Shown here piece after piece: positions 1 to 9,050 of a stretch of 64,000 nucleotides of DNA. Numbering within the stretch: the first letter of the stretch is position 1; each line of letters begins with the position of its first letter. The translations under genes were made by a program, and so were the position numbers. The DNA is from Rheinheimera maricola (GTDB taxonomy: Bacteria > Pseudomonadota > Gammaproteobacteria > Enterobacterales > Alteromonadaceae), in contig NZ_JAERPS020000001.1 of the NCBI RefSeq assembly GCF_016918075.2, positions 682,001 through 746,000 of the forward strand, read 5' to 3'. The notes under the pieces are model-generated. The model worked only from the letters and a program-made list of their open reading frames with translations, was not told the DNA's origin and did not search any database.

Positions 1-3000
1 GTCAGTGCCGAGCAGATTTTTAGCCGCTTTGGCGTCGACGATGGCCTGCCAAATGCCACTATTTATAGTATTCAGCAAGACAAAACTGGCTTCCTGTGGT
101 TGGGTTCAACTAACTCTGGGTTGCTTCGATTTGACGGATATCGCTTTACCGAATTTCCTGTACTTACCGCAAAAGAGCTGGAGCAACAGCAAACCGCTGA
201 TGTTGGTGTGATCCTGCTTGATGATAACGACAACCTGTGGGCGGGGACCTGGGGGTTCGGAGTGTCGATGTTGCAAGCTAAGACAGGCAAGCTACGGCGA
301 TATACTACATCAGAACAACTTGCAGGCAATCAAATTCAGGCGCTACTGCAAGATGCTCATCGCCACATTTGGGTGGGTACAACTACAGGGCTAAGCCGGA
401 TAACGCCTGATGGAGAGGTGCAAACTATTGGTGAAGCAGGGCTGCGCATTTGGAGTCTGGCCGAATTTGCCGACGGCACTATTTGGGTTGGCAGTTCTGC
501 TGGTTTGCAATCCTGGCATCCCAACACTGGCTTCAGCGAGCTGGTGCAGCTGGTACCTGGAGCTGACAGTTTAAGTCGTGATAATGAAATCCGTGCCCTC
601 AAAGCCATTGGAGATGAACTATGGGTTGGTAGTCGCTCTGGTTTGTATCGTTACAATACCCGGCAACAGACATTTAAACCGGTCGTGCTGGCATTGGGCG
701 GGCAAACAGAGCCGATTATTAATATATTAACAACTGATACTGACGACAGTAGCTTATTGATAGGCAGTTACAGTGGCTTGTTTCGCGTGGATTTAACCCA
801 GCACAATGCACAGCGCCCACCGCAGCCAGCGTTATTACCGAACGTTAACGTACGCAGTATATTACAAGACAGGTCGAACGTGCTGTGGCTGGGGTCACGA
901 GAGAGTGGCTTGTATCGTAGTGTCGTGTCGAGTAAAGCCTTCGATAGTTTGCCACTATTCTCAGAAGCCCTGGCTCAGCGTGATGCCTTTTCAGTAACCG
1001 CTGTATTGCAATGGCAGCAGCAATTATGGCTGGGCTCAATTGACAGTGTTTATTTAATCGATTTAAACGACGGTAAATACCAACAATTCAGCACTGGCAG
1101 CAGAGTGAACGCCATTAAAGCAACGTCGGCTGGCGATGTCTATATAGCCAGCGACAACGGGCTGTTACGGTATGCTGGCGATAGCACACTGCAGCCTGTT
1201 GATGAGCCATTTGAGTTATCAGGTGTAGTCAATCGCAATGTGCGAGATTTAGTCATCGATCAGAACGATAACCTTTATTTAGGTATGTGGGGCGAAGGCG
1301 TTATTGCCTGGTCGTGGCGCTCTGGCACTACCAAACATTGGCTTCCCCAGTTAGCTGAACAAGCCGCGGGTAATACGGTGCAGGGCGTCTTCTTGGGGAG
1401 CGATTCGCAGCTATGGGTGGGTACCCGTTACAGTGGCCTGTACCAGATTGATTTAGCCACTGATATGGTTACGCGTCATAGTACTAGCCAAGACTCTGTC
1501 ATCCGGCTTCCGCACAATGACGTGCAATGCGTCAGCGAGTACGCCGGCGAGTTGGCTGTTTGCAGCCGAAATGGCTTGTTGCTATATGATTTGAAAACAG
1601 GTTTACAACAACATCTGACAAGCGAAGATGGCCTGCCTGCCAATGCAGTACTAGATGTAGTGCAGCAACAGAATGGCCGATTGTGGGTTGCAACAGCTAA
1701 AGGGCTTGGCTTTCGGCCACAGCAGCATAAACATGTGGTTCCTTACAACAGCAGTGACGGCATGATTAGCTCTGAACTTAATGCTAATGCAGCGTTTGCT
1801 GCGGATAGAATTTACTTTGGTGCAATTGCCGGTCTGGTTGTTGTGACACCTGAGCAATTAATTGTGAATACCGTTGTACCGGCGCCGGTTTTATCAGCGC
1901 TAGTAATAGATCGCCAGGTGGCACAGGTTAAACCGCATCAAAAACTATGGCCTGACATTAGATTGATGTCCGGGCAACGCACACTTAATTTTGAATTTAG
2001 TGCCCTGGATTATCAAGATCCGGCTCGTAATCGCTTTCAATATAAGTTAGAGGGGATAGACGCTGATTGGATAACAACAAGCAGCCAAAATAGTGCTTAC
2101 TATGCCAATCTGCCAGTTGGCCGCTATCAGCTATGGTTAAAAGCCTCCAATAATCATGGTTTTTATAGTGAGGCTACAGCGGTAGCCACCTTACAGGTGT
2201 TACCACATTGGTGGCAGCAAAATTGGCTGATTTATTCGGCAATAGCAATTTTTGCTGTGCTCCTGTGGTTAATGCATCAGTACCGCTTACGTCATATACG
2301 TCAAATTAATCGCTTACTACAAGATACAGTAGACAATAAAGCTAAAGCACAATTAGTGTTGGAAACCCGAGTTACCGAGCGGACCAGAGCGCTGGAGGAA
2401 AGCTCTGTGACCCTGTCTCTGCGCACCCTGCAACTAGAACGTAGTCTTGACGATCTTGCAAAAAGCAATGCAGAGCTAAAACGGCTAGATAAATTGAAGG
2501 ATGAATTTATCGCTACCGTCAGTCATGAGCTTCGCACACCGTTAACGGCTATCCGTGGCGCTATCGGTCTGATTACACAACAGGTGGTGACACCGGGCAC
2601 AGAGCTCTATCAAAACATGTTACAAACTGCACAAACCAACAGTGAACGCCTGGCCCATCTAATTAATGATTTGTTGGATTTACAAAAATTTACTACCGGT
2701 ACTTTTAGTTTAAGTTTGCTACCGTCCGATTTGGTGTTGCTGGCACAACAGGCTGTGCTTGCAATGCAACCCTATGCTAGCCGCTATCAAGTTGAATTGC
2801 AGTTGATTAATAAAGTTGAGAATAAGGTTTGGGTTAAAGCTGATTCGTTAAGGATCCGCCAGGTTATGGATAACTTAATATCTAATGCAGTAAAATTTTC
2901 AGCAGCGAATAGCACGGTGTTTGTTCGCATTAGTCAAAACGCTGACGCTCTCCTGTTTGAGGTGCAAGACTTTGGCGTTGGAATACCAGAAGAGTTTAAA

Positions 3001-3198
3001 AGCCGTATTTTTGAAAAGTTCTCTCAGGCCGACGGCTCTGACAGTAGGGCAAAAGATGGCTCTGGTCTTGGCTTGGCTATTTGTAAAAAAATCATCGAAA
3101 ACCACCAGGGGCATATTGGTTTTTCCAGTAGCTCGGGCCAAGGGGCCACTTTTTGGTTCAAGTTACAGCTGGATAAAACTACTACTTTACATAGTTAA
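1..3198 (+). CDS. Sensor histidine kinase with two-component-regulator propeller (5' partial)
   Basis: The reading frame is open from base 1, so the true start lies outside the window; 1065 residues are visible. The order is: beta-propeller repeats of the Reg_prop type (recurrent LWVGT/LWLGS and GLYR/GLLRF motifs) to about residue 610, a Y_Y_Y domain at about 655-730, one membrane segment at about 741-762, a coiled coil, a HisKA domain with the phospho-acceptor His at about residue 842 (motif VSHELRTPL), and a HATPase domain with N-box (DNLISNAVKFS) and G-boxes (DFGVGIPEE, GSGLGLAI). The protein ends right after the ATPase domain, so it has no receiver or DNA-binding domain, unlike Bacteroides hybrid regulators. 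It probably senses a periplasmic signal, perhaps a saccharide or peptide, and phosphorylates a separate response regulator not found in this window. Family assignment is firm; the ligand is unknown. Confidence 0.93.
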   Translation, partial: VSAEQIFSRFGVDDGLPNATIYSIQQDKTGFLWLGSTNSGLLRFDGYRFTEFPVLTAKELEQQQTADVGVILLDDNDNLWAGTWGFGVSMLQAKTGKLRRYTTSEQLAGNQIQALLQDAHRHIWVGTTTGLSRITPDGEVQTIGEAGLRIWSLAEFADGTIWVGSSAGLQSWHPNTGFSELVQLVPGADSLSRDNEIRALKAIGDELWVGSRSGLYRYNTRQQTFKPVVLALGGQTEPIINILTTDTDDSSLLIGSYSGLFRVDLTQHNAQRPPQPALLPNVNVRSILQDRSNVLWLGSRESGLYRSVVSSKAFDSLPLFSEALAQRDAFSVTAVLQWQQQLWLGSIDSVYLIDLNDGKYQQFSTGSRVNAIKATSAGDVYIASDNGLLRYAGDSTLQPVDEPFELSGVVNRNVRDLVIDQNDNLYLGMWGEGVIAWSWRSGTTKHWLPQLAEQAAGNTVQGVFLGSDSQLWVGTRYSGLYQIDLATDMVTRHSTSQDSVIRLPHNDVQCVSEYAGELAVCSRNGLLLYDLKTGLQQHLTSEDGLPANAVLDVVQQQNGRLWVATAKGLGFRPQQHKHVVPYNSSDGMISSELNANAAFAADRIYFGAIAGLVVVTPEQLIVNTVVPAPVLSALVIDRQVAQVKPHQKLWPDIRLMSGQRTLNFEFSALDYQDPARNRFQYKLEGIDADWITTSSQNSAYYANLPVGRYQLWLKASNNHGFYSEATAVATLQVLPHWWQQNWLIYSAIAIFAVLLWLMHQYRLRHIRQINRLLQDTVDNKAKAQLVLETRVTERTRALEESSVTLSLRTLQLERSLDDLAKSNAELKRLDKLKDEFIATVSHELRTPLTAIRGAIGLITQQVVTPGTELYQNMLQTAQTNSERLAHLINDLLDLQKFTTGTFSLSLLPSDLVLLAQQAVLAMQPYASRYQVELQLINKVENKVWVKADSLRIRQVMDNLISNAVKFSAANSTVFVRISQNADALLFEVQDFGVGIPEEFKSRIFEKFSQADGSDSRAKDGSGLGLAICKKIIENHQGHIGFSSSSGQGATFWFKLQLDKTTTLHS

Positions 3199-3243
3199 AC
3201 TACAAATCATAATCATCAGGCCGTTCCGTTATTATCTAAAATG

Positions 3244-3318
3244 TTTCTGATACTGGTTTTATTTTTCTGAAACAGGTTTTATCAATCAATTTGTAAGAAA
3301 TTTATAATCAATTTGTAA
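3244..3318. repeat. Two pairs of direct repeats upstream of the S8 protease
   Basis: A 19-base unit at 3244-3262 recurs at 3264-3282 with 17 of 19 identical bases (period 20). Immediately after it, the 13-base word AATCAATTTGTAA occurs at 3284-3296 and again at 3306-3318 (period 22). Periods of about two helical turns put the copies on one face of DNA, as expected for binding sites of a dimeric or tandem regulator. The block lies 87-161 bases before the protease start. The sequence is direct observation; regulatory function is inference. Confidence 0.6.
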
Positions 3319-3404
3319 TGGTTATCTGATGCCTGATTGGTGAATTATTGAGCAGCAGGATGCAGCACGTACAACAAGGAAAATAATAATTTACCAAGGG
3401 TACT

Positions 3405-4994
3405 ATGATGAAAAAAATATCTACAATTCTGGCGGCTGCTTCCGCCGGCTGTTTTGCACTAAGCCTGACATCAGTCGCTGTTGCTGAAGGCGTTAAAAAA
3501 CCAGAACTTAAGTTAAGCCAGGCAGAGCTAAGAGATAATAAAACTACACGCTACATCGTAAAATTTAAAGAACCCGTAGCCAAAACCACTGTCGATGGCC
3601 GTAACCCACGGGCTGAGTTTTCAGCTTCCCGCGCGCAGCAAGTTTTGCAAAAAGTTAATGTCAATGCGTTGTCGCATTTAAAATCTGTGCATGCCAGCGT
3701 GGCAGAGCTAACTCCTTCTCAGCGTAAAATGTTACAAAATGATCCTAACGTCGAGTATATAGAGGAAGATCATAAACGCTATCTAATGGATGTGATAACG
3801 CCTATGGCACAAACCACGCCTTATGGCATTACCATGGTTCAGGCGAACCAAGTTAGTGATAGTAGTGCGGGTAACACCAAGGTGTGTGTTATCGACACGG
3901 GTTACGATTATGATCATGAAGATTTACAAAGTTCAGGCGTTTCAGGGTATTCATTTTCTGGCCATGGTAACTGGTATGAAGATGGCAACGGTCATGGTAC
4001 CCATGTCGCAGGCACCATGGTTGCACTGAACAATAACAATGGGGTAGTAGGTACAATTGGCTCAGGCCAAGCTGGCGTACATATTGTTAAAATCTTTAAT
4101 AACTCAGGTAACTGGACGAACGCGTCAAACCTGATCACGGCTATCCAGTCGTGTAAAGATGCCGGTGCAAAAGTGGTTAATATGAGTTTAGGCGGCGGGT
4201 CTTCAAATCAGACTGAAAACAACGCTATGGCCAGCTTTTATAACGGAGGCATGCTGTTAGTTGCCGCTGCGGGTAACGGTGGCAACACCAGTTTGTCTTA
4301 TCCTGCCTCCTATGATGCTGTAGTTTCTGTTGCTGCCGTTAATTCCAGCGGTTCACTGGCCAGTTTTTCACAGCGTAACTCTCAGGTTGAAATTTCCGGC
4401 CCTGGTGTCAGCGTTAATTCAACCTGGAACAACGGTGGTTATAACAGCATCAGCGGTACTTCAATGGCATCGCCTCATGTAGCCGGTGTTGCTGCTCTGG
4501 TGTGGAGCAATCATCCACAATGTACCGCAGCTCAAATCCGTAGTGCATTAAATGCAACAGCAGAGGACCGTGGTTCTTCAGGCCGGGATAACTCTTATGG
4601 CTGGGGTATTGTAAAAGCTAAAGCTGCACACGATTATCTAACCAACAACGGTTGCGATGGCTCAGGCGATGATGGCGGCGGTGATGACGGCGGCGGCACG
4701 GGTGGGGCCACTTTCCCTAATTTGTCTGCCACAAGTGGGCAATGGTTAAGAGGAAGTTATCAAATCCCATCTGGTGTCTCTAGTGTTAGCTTCCAGATAT
4801 CAGGCGGTACTGGTGATGCAGATTTGTATATACGATACGGTAGTCAACCATCAACATCGAATTATAATTGTCGCCCTTACCTAAGTGGTAATAATGAAAT
4901 ATGTACGTTTAACAATCCACAAGCTGGTACCTGGCACATTGGAATTCGGGCTTACACCGCCTTTAGTGGTGTAACGTTCAGCTATCAATATTGA
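3405..4994 (+). CDS. Secreted S8 (subtilisin-type) serine protease with PPC domain
   Basis: A pre-pro-protein of 529 residues: Sec signal peptide (about 1-27, cleavage near VAVAEG), inhibitor I9-type propeptide with an IVKF strand and a VEYIEEDH end (about 45-126), then the S8 catalytic domain with Asp164 (VIDTGYDYDHED), His197 (GHGTHVAGT) and Ser353 (SGTSMASPHVAG). A Gly/Asp-rich linker (about 418-438) joins a C-terminal PPC domain, usually removed or used for substrate binding in marine exoproteases. The start has two adjacent ATG codons (3405 and 3408); AAGGG at 3396-3400 is better spaced for the second. The upstream region carries direct repeats and a strong hairpin terminator follows. 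The likely role is extracellular protein degradation for nutrition. Confidence 0.96.
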   Translation: MMKKISTILAAASAGCFALSLTSVAVAEGVKKPELKLSQAELRDNKTTRYIVKFKEPVAKTTVDGRNPRAEFSASRAQQVLQKVNVNALSHLKSVHASVAELTPSQRKMLQNDPNVEYIEEDHKRYLMDVITPMAQTTPYGITMVQANQVSDSSAGNTKVCVIDTGYDYDHEDLQSSGVSGYSFSGHGNWYEDGNGHGTHVAGTMVALNNNNGVVGTIGSGQAGVHIVKIFNNSGNWTNASNLITAIQSCKDAGAKVVNMSLGGGSSNQTENNAMASFYNGGMLLVAAAGNGGNTSLSYPASYDAVVSVAAVNSSGSLASFSQRNSQVEISGPGVSVNSTWNNGGYNSISGTSMASPHVAGVAALVWSNHPQCTAAQIRSALNATAEDRGSSGRDNSYGWGIVKAKAAHDYLTNNGCDGSGDDGGGDDGGGTGGATFPNLSATSGQWLRGSYQIPSGVSSVSFQISGGTGDADLYIRYGSQPSTSNYNCRPYLSGNNEICTFNNPQAGTWHIGIRAYTAFSGVTFSYQY

Positions 4995-5008
4995 TAATGT
5001 AAAGTGTA

Positions 5009-5037
5009 ACAGGCCGGACAAACCGGCCTGTTTTTTT
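5009..5037. terminator. Bidirectional rho-independent terminator
   Basis: A GC-rich inverted repeat (ACAGGCCGG / CCGGCCTGT, loop ACAAA) is followed by seven T on the plus strand. It sits between the convergent S8 protease and hemolysin III genes and overlaps the stop codon of the latter, so it can serve both. Confidence 0.9.
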
Positions 5038-5677
5038 ACCGTTGCAATACGTAGTAATACACTGCCAGAAAATGCAATACGCTGCCCGCGAGCACGAACA
5101 AATGCCAAATAACATGGTGCATAAATAATCGTTTCCAGGCGTAAAAAATAACTCCGAAAGAATAACTTAAGCCACCTGCTAACAGTAGTAGCATACCACC
5201 GCTAGCGACATGAGTTAGCATTGGCTGGATAGCAATTATCACTAACCAGCCCATTCCAAGATATAAACCCAATGATAACTTTTTATATTTAAGGCCTGTT
5301 GCCAACTCAATAATTACGCCCGCCAACGCCACCAGCCAAATCAACGCAAACAGCGGCAAGCCCCAGTTGTCACGTAAATTGATCAGCGTAAACGGTGTGT
5401 AGGTACCGGCGATCAGAATAAAAATGGCGGCGTGGTCTAGTTGGCGTAGGCGCCGTTTAATGTCAATGTTAGCAATAGCGTGATACAGCGTTGAACTAGT
5501 GTATAGCAGGATCAGGCTGCCGCCGTAGATTACGCTGCTGGCGAAATGCCAAGGATCGGTTGTCGGTAAGGCTATAGCTAGCATCAACAATAAGCCAATC
5601 ACACTAAGAATGGCACCTACGCCATGGCTAATTGCATGTAGTAATTCTTCAACGGCAGAATAAGGTGTAGCATTCAT
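5036..5677 (-). CDS. trhA: Hemolysin III / PAQR-family integral membrane protein
   Basis: 213 residues with seven predicted membrane segments. Conserved polar motifs of the PAQR/hemolysin III family are visible: EELLHAISHG at the N-terminus, SSTLYHA and LDHAAIFILIAGTYTP in the middle, and HHVIWHLFVLAGSVLHF near the C-terminus; these Ser, Asp and His residues are thought to bind a metal. Enterobacterial homologues (YqfA/TrhA) have been linked to membrane-energetics homeostasis; real hemolytic activity is doubtful. It is a single gene, convergent with the protease. Confidence 0.9.
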   Translation of the reverse strand: MNATPYSAVEELLHAISHGVGAILSVIGLLLMLAIALPTTDPWHFASSVIYGGSLILLYTSSTLYHAIANIDIKRRLRQLDHAAIFILIAGTYTPFTLINLRDNWGLPLFALIWLVALAGVIIELATGLKYKKLSLGLYLGMGWLVIIAIQPMLTHVASGGMLLLLAGGLSYSFGVIFYAWKRLFMHHVIWHLFVLAGSVLHFLAVYYYVLQR

Positions 5678-5762
5678 AATAAGATATCCAGATTCAACAG
5701 CTTGTATCTTATCACGGCTACGTCGACTGCCAAGTTGTTCTGCAGCATCGATTTTAGGTAGA

Positions 5763-7055
5763 ATGCCGCTTTATTCTGACAAGGCATCGCCTGTGAACAA
5801 CAAGCCATTATTAATTGTGATTGGTTACGTTTGGCCAGAGCCAAACTCGTCCGCGGCAGGCTACCGAATGTTGAGTTTATTAAAGCTCTATTTAGCGCAG
5901 GGCTGGCAGGTTATTTTTGCCAGCGTGGCAGAGCCTGGCCCGCATCGATACCCGTTGGCAGAGCTTGGCGTGAATGAGCAGCAGCTGAAACTAAACGACA
6001 GTAGTTTTGATGCCTGGCTGGCTGAACTGGCACCACAGGCGGTGATGTTTGACCGCTTTATGTTAGAAGAGCAGTTTGGTTGGCGGGTTGAACAAGCGTG
6101 TCCGCAGGCAATGCGTATTCTGGATATGGAGGACTGTCATGCGTTGCGACAAGCACGTGAACACTGCTTTAAAGCCGCAGTGCCGGTCAATGCTGGTGCG
6201 CTCAATTCTGAATTGGCGCAACGAGAGATGGCGGCGATATACCGTTGTGATATCACGCTGGTTATTTCAGAATATGAAATGCAATTGCTGCAACAGCATT
6301 ATCAGATCCCGTCAGCATTACTGTGTTATTGCCCGTTTTTGTTAGATCAACCTGTCACGTCCGGCACGGCTGAATTTGCGGCGCGGCAACACTTTATTGC
6401 TATTGGTAATTTTCGTCATGCGCCAAACTGGCATGCAGTATTATGGTTAAAGCAGCAAATTTGGCCCTTGATAAGGGCACAATTGCCAGCTGCAGAGTTA
6501 CATATTTATGGTGCTTACCCGCCACCGAAGGCAACAGCATTGCATAACGCCCGCGAGGGCTTTTTAGTAAAAGGTTGGGCAGAAAATGCCAGTACAGTGT
6601 TGCAACAGGCCCGAGTGTGTTTAGCTCCGTTGGCGTTTGGTGCCGGGTTAAAAGGAAAGCTACTGGATGCCATGCGATGCGGCACGCCAAGCGTTACCAC
6701 AGATGTGGGCGCTGAAGGTATGCAGGCCACAGGCGGTTGGGCCGGTGCAATTGCCAATGATGCACAGACGCTGGCTGATGCAGCTGTGCGGTTATATCAG
6801 CATCAGGATTTGTGGCAGCAGGCGCAGCAACAGGGCTTTCGTACCTTGCAACTTAATTTTGATTTGGCCCTGCACCAGCCGCGGATTTGGCAACAACTGG
6901 AACAACTACGTAGTAATTTGCATAGTCATCGCCAGCAAAATTTCACTGGCCTGATGCTTAGACACCATGCTTATCGTAGTACCAAATTTATGGGGCAATG
7001 GATAGAAGTGAAAACACGTCTGGCTGAACTAAGCAGCCAGACAGATGCTGATTAA
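5763..7055 (+). CDS. GT4-type (GT-B fold) glycosyltransferase
   Basis: 430 residues. The N-terminal Rossmann half begins with LLIVIGYVWPEPNSSAAGYR; the C-terminal half has the donor-binding pattern of family 1/4 transferases (GNFRHAPNWHAV, VKGWAENASTVLQQARVCLAPLAFGAGLKGKLLDAM, CGTPSVTTDVGAEGM). The Glu of VGAEGM is in the usual place for nucleotide-sugar binding. No signal peptide or membrane segment is seen, so it should act in the cytoplasm or peripherally at the membrane. It stands alone without other polysaccharide genes, so donor and acceptor cannot be predicted. Its TAA stop overlaps the stop codon of the convergent downstream gene within the four bases TTAA. Confidence 0.88.
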   Translation: MPLYSDKASPVNNKPLLIVIGYVWPEPNSSAAGYRMLSLLKLYLAQGWQVIFASVAEPGPHRYPLAELGVNEQQLKLNDSSFDAWLAELAPQAVMFDRFMLEEQFGWRVEQACPQAMRILDMEDCHALRQAREHCFKAAVPVNAGALNSELAQREMAAIYRCDITLVISEYEMQLLQQHYQIPSALLCYCPFLLDQPVTSGTAEFAARQHFIAIGNFRHAPNWHAVLWLKQQIWPLIRAQLPAAELHIYGAYPPPKATALHNAREGFLVKGWAENASTVLQQARVCLAPLAFGAGLKGKLLDAMRCGTPSVTTDVGAEGMQATGGWAGAIANDAQTLADAAVRLYQHQDLWQQAQQQGFRTLQLNFDLALHQPRIWQQLEQLRSNLHSHRQQNFTGLMLRHHAYRSTKFMGQWIEVKTRLAELSSQTDAD

Positions 7056-7372
7056 CGACAACCTCTTGGTTGACGCTGTGCGCTGTTGCGTTCTGCCCAT
7101 AGCGCCGAGGCAGATTTTCCACCATTGCTTTTCGCTGTTTTTGCTGCTGGCTTTGCTGTGCTCTTGGCCGGCGCAGCTTTTGTCGCAGCAACCTTTGGTT
7201 TAGCACTGCTGTAACTGGCGCCTAAATCAGCCAATTCGGCCAGACGGATATTTTTACCGCCATCTACGCTGAACCAGCCGGGCTTTTGCTCTAATTGTGG
7301 CGTTTTACCGAAGGCTGCAGTGTAAGCTGCGGTAAAATCGGCAATAACCTTATCTTTGTCCAATTTACTCAT
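7052..7372 (-). CDS. Small basic protein with Ala/Lys-rich tail, function unknown
   Basis: 106 residues. The N-terminal part (1-56) is a compact segment (KLDKDKVIADFTAAYTAAFG, then QKPGWFSVDGGKNIRLAEL). The rest is a low-complexity Ala/Lys/Pro/Ser tail resembling the C-termini of histone H1-like or nucleoid-associated proteins, ending in a short WAERN segment. I do not recognise a named family. An AAGGA ribosome site precedes the ATG. The C-terminal end overlaps the glycosyltransferase stop codon tail to tail. A nucleic-acid-binding role for the tail is a composition-based guess. Confidence 0.75.
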   Translation of the reverse strand: MSKLDKDKVIADFTAAYTAAFGKTPQLEQKPGWFSVDGGKNIRLAELADLGASYSSAKPKVAATKAAPAKSTAKPAAKTAKSNGGKSASALWAERNSAQRQPRGCR

Positions 7373-7508
7373 AAGGGTCCTTAACTGACATTATTTGCGC
7401 ATGTAGCTCGGTATTTATACAACATTTTGTAGCCATAACACAAATGTGCCGGTTTTTTTTAGCTGTTGAAGTACAATACGGTTATCAGCAGCAGTGGAAA
7501 ACCCATCG

Positions 7509-8267
7509 ATGATAGAGCGCGACCAGTTAGTGACATTTTTGAATACCGAGTTACAAAGTGAAAAAATTCATGATTATTGCCCCAATGGTTTGCAGGTAGA
7601 AGGCAAGGCCAAAATTACCCGACTAGTAACCGGGGTTACCGCCAGCCAGGCCTTACTGGATGCTGCTGTAGCGGTGAACGCTGATGCGATATTGGTGCAT
7701 CACGGCTATTTTTGGAAAAATGAATCTGCTCAGGTAACCGGTATTAAGAAAAAGCGTCTGCAAACTTTGCTGGCTCATGACATTAATTTACTGGCTTATC
7801 ACTTACCTCTGGATGTGCATCCGTCACTTGGCAATAACGCGCAATTGGGGCGCTTACTAAACGCGCAAAATGTTACCGCAGTTGCTACTGCAGATCCCAA
7901 TGGTGTGTTGATGCAGGGCGAGCTTACACAAGCGATACCGGTACAACAAATTGCCACTGATTTAGAACGTACGCTGGGTAGGCAAGTGCTGTTGCATACC
8001 GCAGGCAGCCATGCGGTCAGCAAACTGGCCTGGTGTACCGGCGGTGGACAGGGCTATATCGAGCAAGCGGCGGCTGCTGGCGCACAATTGTTTATCAGCG
8101 GCGAGGTATCGGAGCAAACTATTCATTTATCGCGTGAACTGGGTATTCATTTTATTGCTGCCGGCCATCACGCCACCGAGCGCTACGGTGTAAAAGCGCT
8201 GGGCGAATTTATTGCGCAGCAGTTTGCGTTGGATGTGCAGTTTATTGATATTGATAATCCGGCATGA
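7509..8267 (+). CDS. ybgI: Nif3-like dinuclear metal centre protein (YbgI family)
   Basis: About 252 residues. It follows E. coli YbgI closely by memory: DYCPNGLQVEGK, VTGVTASQALLDAA, AILVHHGYFWK, NNAQLGRLL, WCTGGGQGYI, FISGEVSEQTIH, AAGHHATERYG and a C-terminal FIDIDNPA. The paired His of VHHGYFW, the late His of AAGHHATE and the Glu of ATERYG match the residues holding the two metals in the hexameric toroid. An upstream GTG at 7494 is in frame, but its GTGGAAA is better read as the ribosome site for ATG 7509. The stop overlaps the cmoM start by four bases (ATGA). The exact cellular function of this family is unsettled. Confidence 0.95.
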   Translation: MIERDQLVTFLNTELQSEKIHDYCPNGLQVEGKAKITRLVTGVTASQALLDAAVAVNADAILVHHGYFWKNESAQVTGIKKKRLQTLLAHDINLLAYHLPLDVHPSLGNNAQLGRLLNAQNVTAVATADPNGVLMQGELTQAIPVQQIATDLERTLGRQVLLHTAGSHAVSKLAWCTGGGQGYIEQAAAAGAQLFISGEVSEQTIHLSRELGIHFIAAGHHATERYGVKALGEFIAQQFALDVQFIDIDNPA

Positions 8268-9031
8268 AACAAAAAACTGATCGCAGCTTTGATGGTATAG
8301 CGGCCAAATTTGCGCACAATATTTACAGCAGTACCAAGGGTAAGTTGCGCCAATTGGTGCTGCTGCGAGATTTAGCTGAACTTACGCTATTACAGCAACC
8401 GTGTAATATTCTCGATGTTGGAGCTGGCCAGGGCCAGTTGGCGCTGGCTTTGGCTGCGCAGGGCCATAGTGTACATTTAACCGACATATCTGCTGACATG
8501 CTGCAACTTGCCCAGCAACAAGCTCTGCTGCAGGGTGCTGATAATGTCAGCTTTGCGCAGATTGGTCTGGCTGAGTTGGCGGTTACGCATCAGCATCAGT
8601 ATCAGCTAGTGCTGTGCCACGCTATGTTGGAATGGTTGGCTCAGCCTGAATTAGCCATTGCACAACTACGGCAGTTGGTTGCGCCCGGCGGTGTGTTATC
8701 GCTGATGTTTTACAACAAAGACGCCAAACGTTTTGGCAATATTTTGTTTGGTAACTTTGATTATGTCGCGGTTGATTTTCAGGTAAAAAAGAAAGTCAGT
8801 TTAAACCCGCAACATCCGCTGGCGCCAACAGATGTACTGCAATGGTGCCAGCAGGCTGGTTTTAGGCTGCAGGCTAAAACCGGCGTACGCTGTTTTCATG
8901 ATTACTTACGTGATCGCAGCCAGCAGCAAAGCCACTTTGAGCAGTTGCTGGCGCTGGAATTACAATATAACCGCACTGAGCCTTATGCATCGCTGGGCCG
9001 CTATCAGCATTTATTGCTCCAGGCAGTTTAG
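8264..9031 (+). CDS. cmoM: tRNA 5-carboxymethoxyuridine methyltransferase CmoM
   Basis: 255 residues, class I SAM-dependent methyltransferase. Motif I is ILDVGAGQGQLALALA (about 50-65), the post-I acidic region is VHLTDISADML, and the family-specific segments MLEWLAQPE, GGVLSLMFYNKDAKRFGN, NFDYV, KTGVRCFHDYLRD and EPYASLGRYQHL match E. coli CmoM (formerly SmtA). CmoM methylates cmo5U34 in wobble-position tRNAs, giving mcmo5U. The start overlaps the ybgI stop by four bases, so the two are translationally coupled. It converges on tamB with a gap of 19 bases. Confidence 0.95.
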   Translation: MKQKTDRSFDGIAAKFAHNIYSSTKGKLRQLVLLRDLAELTLLQQPCNILDVGAGQGQLALALAAQGHSVHLTDISADMLQLAQQQALLQGADNVSFAQIGLAELAVTHQHQYQLVLCHAMLEWLAQPELAIAQLRQLVAPGGVLSLMFYNKDAKRFGNILFGNFDYVAVDFQVKKKVSLNPQHPLAPTDVLQWCQQAGFRLQAKTGVRCFHDYLRDRSQQQSHFEQLLALELQYNRTEPYASLGRYQHLLLQAV

Positions 9032-9050
9032 GGCGAGCTTTAATAGCGCC

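Noticed and set aside
2921..3250. 109-codon frame over the end of the sensor kinase
   Set aside because: It lies in another frame of the conserved HATPase domain and has no ribosome site.
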